Below are positions 31,638-44,100 of a DNA stretch of 64,000 nt, piece by piece; within the stretch, counting starts at the first letter, position 1; the number at the start of each line of letters is the position of its first letter. The notes under the pieces were generated by a model. The model was given only the letters and a program-made list of their open reading frames with translations, was not told where the DNA came from and did not search any database. This DNA is from Struthidea cinerea (Eukaryota; Chordata; Aves; Passeriformes; Corcoracidae), in assembly GCA_013397865.1 (NCBI GenBank), contig VZTI01000612.1, positions 329,855 through 393,854 of the forward strand. Reading direction: 5' to 3'. The position numbers were made by a program, and so were the translations under genes.

Positions 31638-34600
31638 GTGTTACATTTCTCCCCTCTGCCTGTGTTCCTCTACCTGCAAGATAGGCTGAGCTTCAGAATT
31701 CTTCCTTCTATCTCCCGTCAGCAGGCAAAGATTTTTCCTTTAGCAGCACCAAAGATTGAGAAAGCCTTTCTGCTCTGTGCTTCAGTCAATCCTGCAAGGC
31801 TTTCTGGAGATGCATCCTGCGCTTCCTGCAAAAGCCACACTTTTCCTGGCATGTTGAGAGTAGGGAGCCACTCTGGCTGGCTCTATAGGGGAGACCCTTA
31901 GCTTTCCAGCCAAACCACAAAAGGTCTGACGTTTTGCTGCCTGCTAATTCAGACAAGATAAAAGTTTGCATCAGGGATGCCTGTTCCTGCTGACACTGTC
32001 ATATCCAGAGGGTCTGCTCTGCTTGGGTGTTAATTGTGTCTAGGAGCGCTTCCAGCCACTCTGTGTCACTGCCCAGGGAGAGTCGATCTCTACCCTGGAA
32101 AGCTTTTACCTAATTAGACAAGACAAATAGGGAGGGAGGCAGAAAGAAGGAAGTGGCAAAAGCCTTGCCCAGGGCCACGTGTCGGGTGAGTCGTGGCAGC
32201 AGGATGTGCAGCCAGGTCTCGTGATATTTGCACTGTGGATACGCATTGCGTCCACCACAGGGATCAGGCACAGCAGGGTACCAGAGCCATCCCAGGATCC
32301 ACCTTCCAGTCCACCCTTCCCCTGCACCCATGGTGTGAGTGAGGGTACTTCCCTCTCCTGGCACAAACCCCAGCTTGGCAGGGAAGGCCTGGCTTGGCTG
32401 GGAGCATGGGTGGAAGGACAAGGAGGTAAGCCCTGGCCAGCCAGCAGCCCTCAAAAGCAGATGGAGGGTTTGGAGCACTGTCTGCAGTGGGTGGTGACAT
32501 CTGGGCAGATGAAGGGTATGTGACCCTGGAGCCTCAGGCTCGAAGGTGGTGTGGCTGATGCTGGTGATAAACACGCAGCCACAGGAGTGATGTGGTGAGC
32601 CATTCCTGTGTGCTGGTGGTGGGTCCCCTTCCCAGAGCAATCACAGCACTGATGACTGAGCCTGGAGTCACCTCTCTGAGGCTGCGGTGACTGATGCTGC
32701 ATCAGCCACCAGAGACAGAAGACCAGGGTCAGGCCCCACACATGGCACTGGTTTCATTGTACTCTGTCCCCAGCTAATGTGGAATTTGTCATGGGTCAAA
32801 GAGGCTGGATTGACACCAAAACTGTTCCTTTGATACCTGCCTTGCCTTGAATGGCTCCAAAGCAAAATTAACTAGACTACCTCTGCTTCTCTGTATGCTG
32901 TGGGACACATTCTCGTAGGTCTGCGAGACGCCCCCAGCCCTGTCCTGATCTCACACTGGCCAAGGCTCTACTCCATATCATCCAGTTTTGCTGCAGAGCT
33001 GGAATGTTTGAGTGACAGGACATGGAAAGAGACCAGTCCAGGCTAGGGCCCTTCTTGATGAGATGTTTTATTCTTTTACCCATGATTATTTGGAGTACAT
33101 CAAGATCTTTAGTTTTACATCCTGGAGGAACAGTTTATGTCTTATGGTGATTGCAAGTTCTTTAAACAGCAAGCCAAGGTCTTGCTAAGGAGGGGAAGGG
33201 CAAGGATGAGAGAAAATGACCCTGAACTGTGAGACACTGAGTGGAAGAAAGATGCTTATTTCAACTGTTTCAGCAGAGTTTCTTCTAGATACCAACAATC
33301 ATTTGGGAGCTGCTTGCTGCTGCCCAGAGCCCAGAGAATGGGAGAGGAGGTAAGTTAGGAATTATGTGTTTCTAGCAGGCTGGGACGATCATGGCTACTG
33401 GGCTTCAGATTCAGCCTGATTTGAAAGCCATTTCAGTGCATATATGCTCACACACTATTGCCCACAGGACTCCTGGTGTGACTCGTTTTGCCCTGTTCAG
33501 CTGTTTCTGATGTTTGGGACCACCTGGCACTTGGCTCACGGGCTCTGTTCATTGAGGAAAGACAGCTGGGGCAAGAAACAAGAGATTTCACCTTTCTCCC
33601 TGATTAGATGAACCAGTCCAATGCAATTAAGCAGCTTAGCTTAAGGCAACAGAAGCCATTATTGCTGGGCTCCTCTGCTCTGCTTGAACTCTGTTATCCT
33701 CACCAAAAATGTCAGAGGAAAAAAAATTTTCCTTCTGTGCCTGGCGTCTCCATGGCGCTGGCTGAGCAGCAGGTGCATGTCTGAGATGCCTCTATGTGCA
33801 TCTATCTGATCATCTTCTCTCCCCACTTCAGGCTGTCTCATTTGAGGTGGGGTGGGAGTCGGTCTCATAAGAGAGCAAGAACACCTGGCCAGGTGTGACT
33901 CTCAGCCCTCTTTATGGAAAACCTCCTTCCTCGCTGTCAGGGAGAGAGCTCATCTTGGCTGCTGAAGGCACCGTGCTGAACTCTCCACCTGCCCCTTAAG
34001 AAACAGAAAGGGTTCATAAGAAGTCCTCCTCTGAGTTCCTTGTGCTCCTTCATCCTTCTTCTCCGCTAAGCCAGCACCAGAGCAGAGGGGATGCCTGGGG
34101 AAGGCATGTAAAACACTCCACTTTTGGGATAATCCTGTGACTTTTTATCTGAGCCTGATCTTGACATGTACTGCAGGCCTGGGGGGAGGTTTGCAGACTG
34201 GCATAAATATTGCACGGACTATTCTCTTCTGCTTGTGAATATCCATGCTGCAGTCTCACTCCCCCTTATTTAGGCAAAAAATGTGTAACATTCAGAGAAA
34301 AAGGGACTCAAACACAAGCATTCGTGTATGTACATCCATACACACCTGTGCAATGCACAGAACTGATCCCTATACCCATCCCCAAACCCAGCTGGAGCTG
34401 GGGGGCAGGGTGTATTCCCTCCTGTCTGAAACCACAGACTGTCTCTTCCTTCTCAGCTGGTCCCAGTTGATTTCCTATTTACCCAGATGTCACAAAGCAT
34501 GACTCTGCTACTCAGGCAGGTTTCCCAGTAATAACTCATAGTGGGTTTTTACATTCAGGTGCTGTTACCACACATTCATATATTAATAAAGACAACCAAG

Positions 34601-37600
34601 GGCCTGTTTTTAGAAAGAAATCTCTTTCCAGTGAAAATGCCTCTAATCCATCTTGCTAGTTAGAAAGTCCTCAGTGTCTGTTTGGCACAGCAAGAGTTAT
34701 GGTCCAGCAGTTGCTTCCAGCTAAATAGCCTCAGAAGATGTCCCAAGCTCTCTGAAAGGGATGTGGGCACTTCCACAGCACTTCAAACACCACTTTTGCT
34801 ACTGGCTGTCAAGAGTCCCTGCAGGAGATGTTGGCATGTATCACAGCAGCTGCAATGTCATGCTTAGGAGAACAGAACAGCAGAGCTTGAGAGCCAGGGC
34901 ATGGAGGGCAGAGTCTGAGCCAGGAAAGGGTAGGGAGATTGGTGGAGGTAAATACACACCAACACAGACTCCTGTAGGCATAATAGAAACTGCAGTTATG
35001 GAGACACCTCTCTCTTTCTTCTAATAGATGCAAGACACACTCCACCCTGGGAGAAGACCAGAATGGACTAGTTTGCTTCAAGGTGAGCCTCTGTAGAAGA
35101 TTAGGAATATGAGCTCTTATTCTCATGAAAGACCTCTGACTAGAACTGAAGATCTCATCCCTTTCCTTGAAGAGATTGCATGAGTTTTAAGAGCGAAGCT
35201 GCAGCAATGAGGAACAGAATTTGCTGCCAAATGGGTGGAGGTCCTCTGGGCTGACAGGAGAGCTGTCTGGTGGGCTAGATAACTGTCTGCAGGAGCAAAG
35301 GAGCATCACAGGCCTTCCCATCTTCTGTCTCATGCATGAGGGCACTTCAAAGCTGCTTTCTCTGCCTGTGATACCTGGTGAGCAAAATAAAACACTTGCA
35401 TTACATTCATGCTTCTGCCTGTGGGAGAGGAATGAGGAAAGGAGTCCCATAGGGCAGATGTTAGTCAGACTGCCTCAGGTGCTACCAGGAGGTCTTCAGA
35501 TAGCACCACGATATGTCTGTATAGGGAAGGGAGCAACTCCAAGTTTTCATTACTGTGGGCTGGGGGTCATGGCTGCTGGCGTGGAGTCTGACATTTGGGT
35601 AAGAGTCATCAAAGCCTCAGGAGTGGAAGGAATGTCTGGTCCTATAAAAATGACACGTGGATGGAGTACAAAAAGGAGGGCCTCTTTTTGTGAAGTGGTG
35701 TCAGGAGAGGGCTTAGTTTTTCACTTTAGCAGGTAACACATTATCCTGGGACAGACAATGATGGATCATTTCTGAAGCTGCTTGTCCCTGTGTTCCTGCA
35801 GACACAAATATTCTCCCCAATGCTTTTGCAGCGCAGAGAGGAAAGTGACTCCATGGCATTCCTTTTCTGACTGTTTCTCTGACATGTGCTTTCTAAACAT
35901 AGATCTAAAAATCAGAAAGCACCGGGAGAATTACGGGTTTCTACACCCTATTGTGCTTTATAATAATTATAATTATTGTAAATACGGCCCAGACACTGTA
36001 ATTTTCTGCTCTCCATTGGGTCTTTCTTTTTCATTTTGTTCTTCTTTTTATGACTGTTTTCTAAGAAAGTTTTCATATGTCACCTTATAGATGGGAAATG
36101 GCAGAGTCAGCTCTTAAAATAAAAGGAGACGAGTGGCTTGGGGGGGATGGAGAAAATGATGAGAAGGGAGTGAGGAGAGACAAATGTCATATAGTCTGTG
36201 GTGAAGGCACCAGTGGCGACAATCAGGAGACCTAGTGCTGTATCTAACCTATTGCCAGCTTGCTGTGTGATTATAGGATCCATCTTTGTACCTATTTTTG
36301 GTGGTGGAGGCCTTCTCTTATCTCTTATCTCGTTGCTTGGCTCAGCAATTATTTGATCGTAAGTTTAGGGGGGCTGAGCACTTCTCACATGCAACGTCTG
36401 GTTTAAGTTATTGTAAGAAGGTCTGGTAAAGATATTTGAATAGGGGGAGTTTTTGCGCCGTTGTTCAAGTACAGTCAGGAAAACCCGGTTTTCACTAAGG
36501 ATGGAGGGGTGCACTATGGTGTAGGCTCTGGTCCTGTGCCCTGTGAGTCTCCAGAGCAGAGATGTGGCTTAGATGTGTCTTCTTGCACGGGCAACGTGAT
36601 CCTATTCCTGTGGACATTAAGGCATGGGATAGAAACATGGAGACCGAGAATCAAGTATATCCAGTATTTCCCACCAGGAAATCAGAGTGTGGCCTGGCTG
36701 TGGACTTAGATGGGTAAAGCGGAAAATGCTCCTACACCTCAGAGAACAGACACAGGTAATGCCACCTACAGTCAGGTGAGCTGTGAGGAAAGGGAAGATG
36801 CAGCAAACAGCATCAGGAGAAACAAAATATCCAGACACCCTGGAGTCAGGAAAGAGAGTTTACGCTGAATTCAGACTGAACCTGAAGAAAGAAAGAAAAT
36901 GGGAAAAGTTTTGATAGGATGGATAAAACCTGGGGGATATAGTGCAATGGACAGTAGGTAAACAGCAAAAATATCTATGTGATGTAGAGAATAGGAAAGA
37001 GGAAGGCAGGCAAAGGAGAAATCACCTGGAATGAGAATCCAAATGAGTGTTTTGAAATAATGAGCTGAGCTGAAACATCATCACCAAAACCACAGCAGAG
37101 ATTCAGACTGAACTGCAATGATTTATCCAACTTCTGTCCGAACAGGAGCCAAGTAGTTTTGAGTAGTCTCTCATGGAGAACTCGGACTTCTTCCTCTCCT
37201 CAAGAGTCTTCGCTGGAGACTTCCAAAGGAAACCAAAGGCAGAAAGATGCACTCTGCCACACGACCAGGGGAGCTTTGCTTTTGCATAGTTGTAAAGAAA
37301 ATAAACGAGTCTTTCTGGGTGACTTTCTACCAAGAGTGTAAGGTTTAGAGTGCGGACTAGGAGTGTGAGAGATGTAGGTATTACTCCGCCAATGAAAAGG
37401 GAAGATAGCAGCCAGTGCAATCAGGATTTTGGCTTCTAGTTCAAGGCTGGAGAAGTGATTGACTGTAGCCTGAAAGTGGGTTAGTAGAGTTTAATTTCTG
37501 CCTTTCCCACTGTCCTGCAGTAACCTACTGAATCACTCTCTTAGTACAGCAGCTCCAATCAATTGCCTCACAGAGGGTTTCCTTGATGCTGAATTTGCTG

Positions 37601-40600
37601 TTTGCAAATGCCCAGAAATCTGCTGCTGAAAGGAGGAACATTATCCCTTTGCTGTATGGGTCAAGAGGTTCTTACAAGAAGGTCTGTGTATTTGCCTCTG
37701 GCTGTCCATAAATACAGTGCTACTGCAGGCAATGCAATAGGCTGAGCACAGCCCTGTGCATTAGGGGGAACATTTGCCGTAGTATTTGGAAATAAGTCAA
37801 ATCATCTGCTATCTGCATTTCTTACAAATACCACAGATTCCTTACATTTGTGCCTCCACCATTCCAAGCTGTTGCTTTGACTTGCTAATAGGTCTCTGTT
37901 GTAAAAAAAAACCATGTGTGCCTGCTTTTTTTTTTTTTTATGGAGCTCACACTCAGGTGTTACTTTGTGCCCAGAGAGACAGCAAGGACATGGAGTCTGC
38001 TGGATTCCAGAAGGAAAGCTCTGCAGGGCTCCCGGAGGGAAAACTACCAGGCAGGTATTTATGAAAAGAAGGTGATCTGGTTGAATTCAAGAATGTATTA
38101 CAAACTATGTGCTTATCTCTTGTCAATTGGCAGTTTCATTGAATTAATTGGAGCAATGCTGATTTATAACTACTGAGGGTTTAGACAATTCTACATAAAC
38201 AACTCTAATGAAGCCCCTTTCAAGGCACCAAGAGTCTGTACCAAGAGATAAATCTTGATCAGCTATAGGTCCTTGCCAATTGTCTTCCAAACTCTGCTCT
38301 TCTTTGCCAGTGTAAAGAATGTATGGAACTTTCCTGACCCAGGTTCAGCCAAATCACTTTCCATTGCTCTCAGCTTTACTGATGCAACTCCTCCAGCCTG
38401 TGCTGAGTCACTGATCACAATTAAAAACTAGCAGCAGTCATAAAGAGATGGATATTCCCACAAGCAACTGCAGCAGGTGGGAGACAGTGTATGGAGCTAG
38501 GGTCATGTGCCAAATTCTAGTTTGGCGCATGGAGAAATACACACCAATGGAGTGGGATCACTGAGCCTTGCACTCTCCATTTGGGATTGGCTGTCTTTCC
38601 AAGAGATAGGTGTTACCTTGTTCAGCAATCCCCAAGGCTTGCGGAAGAGAGGACTGGAAGAAAAGTTATGTCCGGTACTGAGCAGGTGTTAAGAAGAAAG
38701 CTGCATGAAAAGTGCCTGAGGATCTCAGTGGGCACGCAGAGGTAAGGATTTAGCCCCTCAGACTGTAGCCATTCTTTGTGGGCTCTCATCACCTTCCCCG
38801 CAGACCCGTCTGTGGTGTAGCAGCAACACTCAGCGGCCGTTCCCCCAGCAGTGGGTGGAGGACGGTGGGTATGTTACCCACCACACAAGGCTGCCAGAGG
38901 GCTGTGTGGCATCTGCTGACCTCCCTGGGCCCTGGGTATTGGTGTTGCAAGATGACATGTGTTGCTGAGAGCACTCAAAAAGAGGAGAGCATGAGGATCT
39001 CCAGAAGAGGCAGCTGGCAGTTTAATTTCAGCATGGGTAGGTACAAGGTAATGCAACATGAAAGATCAATTTAAGCTACTTATGTAACATGACAGGCCCT
39101 AAATTATTTATTTCTTACTCAGGAAAACATCAGGGTCCTTTTCAGGCTCCTTAAGCAGTAAGGATCACAATAGCTAGCACTGAAAATGCTGTATTATGAT
39201 ACCTTCCTATGAATCGAAATTATGTCTACGTTTGAAACGATGTACTCAGATTTTGTCACTTTTCTGAAAGATACATCAGAAATAGAAGGTGTCTAAAGAT
39301 AGTTGATACAAATTATTAGAAGACCTAAAAGGATTTCACAAAGAAAAGATTAGGACTGTTAATTTAGTGAGAGAGATGTGACATGGGAATGAAAAGAATA
39401 TTGTCAGGGAGAAGGCACATAAGATCCTGGCATTTACTCCTTATTAAAATACCAGAATGAGAAAGAAAAAGATCATGACTTAAAATACTGTACCTGAAAT
39501 ACTAATAAAGGAACACACAGCATTACAAAGTATGTAACCTGTGGAATTTGCTGTGTGAAAGTACAACTGGGGCCAAGAGCTTGGGAAGACATTACTCTCA
39601 CATTTTCCATACAGAAGCAATAAAAATATCATCCACCCCTACACCAGCTGGGCTAAAAACCTACATGGGATATAAATCTTCATCTTGCATGACAATAATT
39701 GCTGCGGGCTAGACGAGGAAGCCTATTGCATAACTGCCCACTACGAGGGTTTTACTACCTCCCATGAAGCACGTGGTGCTGGCTGCTGGTGGAGATGTGC
39801 TGCCGGCAGGGATGCTGCTGCTTTCCCTTGCCATACCTCCTGTTTCCATATGGCCTTTCCTCTGGAGCAGGTCCTTTAGCTGTGCTGGTGACCTCTGCAT
39901 CAGTGGGACAGACCACCTTCTTTGGTGCTCGCAGCAGCGAGGATGGTATTTGGCGTGTGTGGTGCTGTTCTGGTGAGTTGGCTGAAATGAGACACGTCTC
40001 TGGCCTTGGGAGACGGGAAAGCTGGTATTCATTCCTCTGGCTCCCTGCAGGGGCAAGCTCCATGGGTAGGAGCCAGCTGCAGGGAAGATGCCCATCTGCT
40101 GCAGACATCAGCATTCCCTTGAGACAAGAGGTTCTAGGGTGAATCACTGCTGCTGTGAGCGGCCACCACCAGAAGGCATGAAACAGTTCCCTTAGGCAGC
40201 CAGCACCCAGACTGCGAATTGGTCTGGAGAGAAGGGCTGAAAGTCTGGCTTTGGCCCAAAATTTGGTACAGACCTAGTGCAGAGAACCAAACGTTCTGAG
40301 GTTTGAAGCTGGTGCCTGACCTGGACTTAGGGGGAATAAATTTGTGGGCAGTCATCTCTGGAAAGGCTGATCCAAAATGCGAATGCAACAGGAAAGAGGT
40401 GCCATCTCCTTGCCAAAAGATGCTTTGCTACTCTTCATCTGCAGTATGATCAGGTGCCAGTCAAGAACGGGACTCTGCTGCTCAAGGCAATGTTCATACA
40501 GAGCAGCAGATACGAATCTAACAGATGTGGCTATTTCAATGTCTAGAAGCAAAGAGGAGACAGGGGAACACCAAGGCCGTGGATTGTCCTAACACGCCAA

Positions 40601-40946
40601 AAAATTGACCAATGATTTTCTTCCCAGCCCGTGCCTGCTGATTTTCAGGGCAAGGCCCTCAGTTTTTCCACGTGAAGAGTAATTCTGAAAGATATTTGCA
40701 AATCAAATAATAATTTTCTTTTCTTACAAAATGGATTCTCATAGTGTTTCCACTTTGGGGATTTGGGGGTTTACGTTTTGTATTTTATTTACATCCTGGA
40801 ATTTCAAAGCATCAGTTAAAAATCCTAATCCATGTCCTTTTTGTGTTTTACAGTGATTGCTGCCTGTTTTAGGACAAAGTTTTAGTGCATGATATGGCAA
40901 GAGATTTGAAGCCTTCCATTCGTCTATTTTTAAGCACAATTAAGGG
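31638..40946. other. Intergenic; no gene seen
   Basis: No supportable gene. Two abutting CTTATCT words (GATA sites on the minus strand) lie at 36317-36330. AT-rich stretches at about 35880-36080 and 39060-39560 look like candidate conserved non-coding sequence. Homopolymer runs include 15 or so T near 37926. The longest frames (171-176 codons at 32110-32640 minus and 35221-35736 plus) have no family match. Confidence 0.7.
36317..36330 (-). promoter_or_regulatory. Tandem GATA motifs
   Basis: Two abutting copies of AGATAAG on the minus strand. Each is a full consensus GATA-factor site. The functional role is inferred from motif only. Confidence 0.25.
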
Positions 40947-41140
40947 CAGCTGTTATATAGTACTAATTAAAAAAATCTTATCTTTCTCTACAGATCAAAG
41001 TGACTTTTGTTTGTAATGAAACAGTCTGACAAAAAGTCAAACACAAAAAGTGTCACACTGCTTCATTACAAAACAAACAGGAGACACTTTGATCTGTGAA
41101 AAAAAGATAAGGTGTTTTAATTAGTACTAAATAGCAGCTG
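40947..41140. repeat. Long imperfect inverted repeat (about 85-bp arms)
   Basis: The left arm starts CAGCTGTTATATAGTACTAA and the reverse complement of the right end starts CAGCTGCTATTTAGTACTAA. The match continues through TTATCTTT, ACAGATCAAAGTG, GTTTG, GTAATGAA and CAGT(C/G)TGAC with few mismatches and a 4-5 nt gap, more than 80 percent identical by eye. The central unpaired part is about 15-20 nt. Each arm carries the TCF/LEF-type word ATCAAAG (40994-41000 and its mirror 41087-41093) and AGTACTAATTA. The structure fits an old MITE-like palindromic transposon or an ancient amniote palindromic element. As RNA it would fold into a long hairpin. It encodes no protein. Confidence 0.85.
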
Positions 41141-44100
41141 TCCATCATGATTTAAGAAAGGAAATAAAACAGCAATATTTCAAGTCTTTCATATGGTGAT
41201 GTGCATGCCAAGGGGCTCTCATTAATGTAAAAAGCATTACAATGAAAATTGTGATAAAATTTTGAATTTTTAAAATTTATGAATATGTATTTCTCAACCC
41301 AGAACAAAGAAGATGCCCATATTGACATATTTTGCCAGGGAAATTTCCACTGATATTCATATCTGGTTATTAAAAACAATGCATTTAATCTAAAAAAAAT
41401 TTTTAGGGAAAAAAAGATGTGTTTAAAAACATTCCAGCCTGCTCTGTCTGCAGACACTGGTTTCAGGTGTAGCCATGCTGGGTGGGGTATGGAGGTAAAT
41501 AACACAGTGCAGAAGCAGCTTCACCGACACGCTGCTGGCACGTCTGCAGACAGGTGCAATGCAGGACTCCAAGCACATGTCACCTGGACAAGTCACTCTG
41601 GCCTTACAGCTCAGCCCTTGGCACCCTCTTCACTGCACCATGAAGCCACATGCCTTCCTGGAGGTGTTGGGGGAAGGCAGATGAGCTGAGGTCTTGCATG
41701 TATTGCTGGCTGTTAGGAACTAATACCAGTCTTCTCTTCAAGGAACAAGGTGCCCTCTCGGTGTAGTCTTGCTGAGCTTTTTCATGTTCCTGGTCCAGGG
41801 CAAGTGTTTTGAAGCTGGCTGTGTCAAATATTGCCTAAAGCAATGCAAGTCTGCTCTTAGAAAAACAATGGTTATCTAGTTGTAAGTATTTCCACTGATT
41901 CTCCCCGGCTCTGTGTGTTGTGCAAACCTGGTGAAGGGAAACTCCTGTCCCAGGGAGCTGTACTAGCGGAGGGAGCACAAACTGCAGGAGGACCCCATTG
42001 CAGCCACTGAGGTCAGTGTGATGGATGGCCAGGCAGTGGGTGAGCATGTCAGAGGGTCAGTCAGTGGTCTGAGCTATCGAGCTAATTTTGTTCTTCTCTT
42101 CCACTTTGCTTTTAACAGGCAGTGAATTTCCTACAGGAACCCCATGGAAAGGGTCCTCAAAACAACATCCTGTGATCTCAGGGAGAAGCAAACATCAGTC
42201 TCAGTCCAATTCTTGAACGTCAACTCTGCCCCTTGTTCCCGGATCATTGAGAGCTGCTGGGCTCCTGTTTATCTCACCTTTGGTCCTGCTCTGTGTTTAC
42301 AGTTAAGCTGTTCATTCAAGTGCCATATAAGTTTGCTAGGATTTGCTGAGGGAGCAAAGGTCTTCAGGCAGAAGATGAGAACAGAGGAAAAACAGCCTCT
42401 GGCTGCCACGCTTCTCCAGGGCTTGCTTCAGAGGTGTTACTCAAGATGGGGTGGCAGCTCGTAAGTACAAAAAAAAGAGCAGTAGCGGTGAGTCGGCAAA
42501 ACTTGGAGGCCTCCAAGACTCCCCTTTGTGGTTGTTTGTGGTTGACTTCTCAGTGCCTTTATGATGGTGATGATGCATTCATTGCAGATTTTCCTTCTAG
42601 TATTTTATCAGGAATGGTTTTTATGGTTGCACTAAATTCTGAAATACAGATGGGGTGACTGCTTCTGCTGCCTCACCCCAGCCCTTCACGTTTACAGTCT
42701 TCCATATTTGTGTTATATCTGTGGCAGATAATATAAATAAATAAAGTGTCATGGGGAGAAAGTATACCTTTTGCTTGCACCAAACCACACGATTAGGAAA
42801 AAAGACGAGCTTTCAGGCACGTAAGGGCAGGTTTTCCCTCACTTGCTTATATTCTACAGTAACGTAAGGCATCCAAATTTAGCATTTTAGTTCTTCAAGG
42901 AGGAAAATCTTGTCAGGCTGGGCCTTTTTGACAGGATCCTTGATATCTCTGTAAGGAAGGCGCAGGCCTCCAATGCTGTAAGAATCCCTCCGTCGTTGCT
43001 GTGACTGAAATACAGTGAAATTATTTGGGATGCAAGAAATTCAAGGCTGTGACTGAAAGGCAATAACCTGTTGCTTAAGAGGTAAACAGAAGTGAGAGCC
43101 ACTGGAGAAGAATGTTAACCCAGGCAGGGACTAAGAAGACCCATCTGCATAATGAAGGACAGTAAAAATATTGTGTGAAGGTGGAAAACAGGTGATTGTT
43201 TGTACAATTTCAAAAGCACCCTTGAAATAATATTTATGAAGGGTCAGGAGAGGAAAATCCATCTGTTTATCCAGGAAGCCATAGTGAATAAAACTGGATA
43301 TGGCAACAACGCCAGGGGTCAAGACCAGGTGTGGATGTCGTGTTTCAACCACTTCCTTCAGGCTGGCAGTAGTGTTAGGGAAGAGTGGCCATGCAGGTGG
43401 CTTGGGCCTCGGGGAGTGACTCCTATGGCGAGAGCAAGTCTAAAGAAGCTAACTCCTGTACAGGCCAAGAGCTAGTCCCCTTGGTAGGCAGTGTGATGTA
43501 AATCTGAAGGATTAGAGCTGAGGCTGGGGTGAGGAGGTGGCTGGAGGAGCTGAAGGAATAAACATGCTGGAGGTGGAATTTCATGTTTTGCTGTATTTTC
43601 CAACTTGTGAGCCTGAGGAATCACAGCTGGGTTTGCAGGACTGGCCCTAAGTGAAAGTTACCCCTGTCCAGAGACTCCACCTCCATACCACATTATGCCC
43701 AGGAGCATCTACCCCAGTGACTGTCCCCTGCACATCCCTTCTGCCTGGGTCTGTCATTTTAGTGACTCAAGGATTCCTTATTTCCCGTAGCCCATGTAAA
43801 TATGTTCCCAAATCCCAGTCCCTTTCTCCACTAACCACTCCTTCCCCAGGTTCATAAGGAAGGACAATCATCCCTCCAGGCTTCCTTTGCAGCCTTCCCC
43901 AGGTGGGGGACCCAGTATCCTTGCGGAGCCCACGTGCTCTGTAGCCGTGCCAGCCTCAGAGCGGCACCTCCTGAGGCTGCCCCGGAGCCGCCCCTCTGGT
44001 GGCAAGGCTGCATGACATTTCCACGAAGACCCTTCTTTGCTTTTCCCCTCAAGACAGTCCCAAAGATCAAATAATCCAACACACACAACACCCTGTTGTG

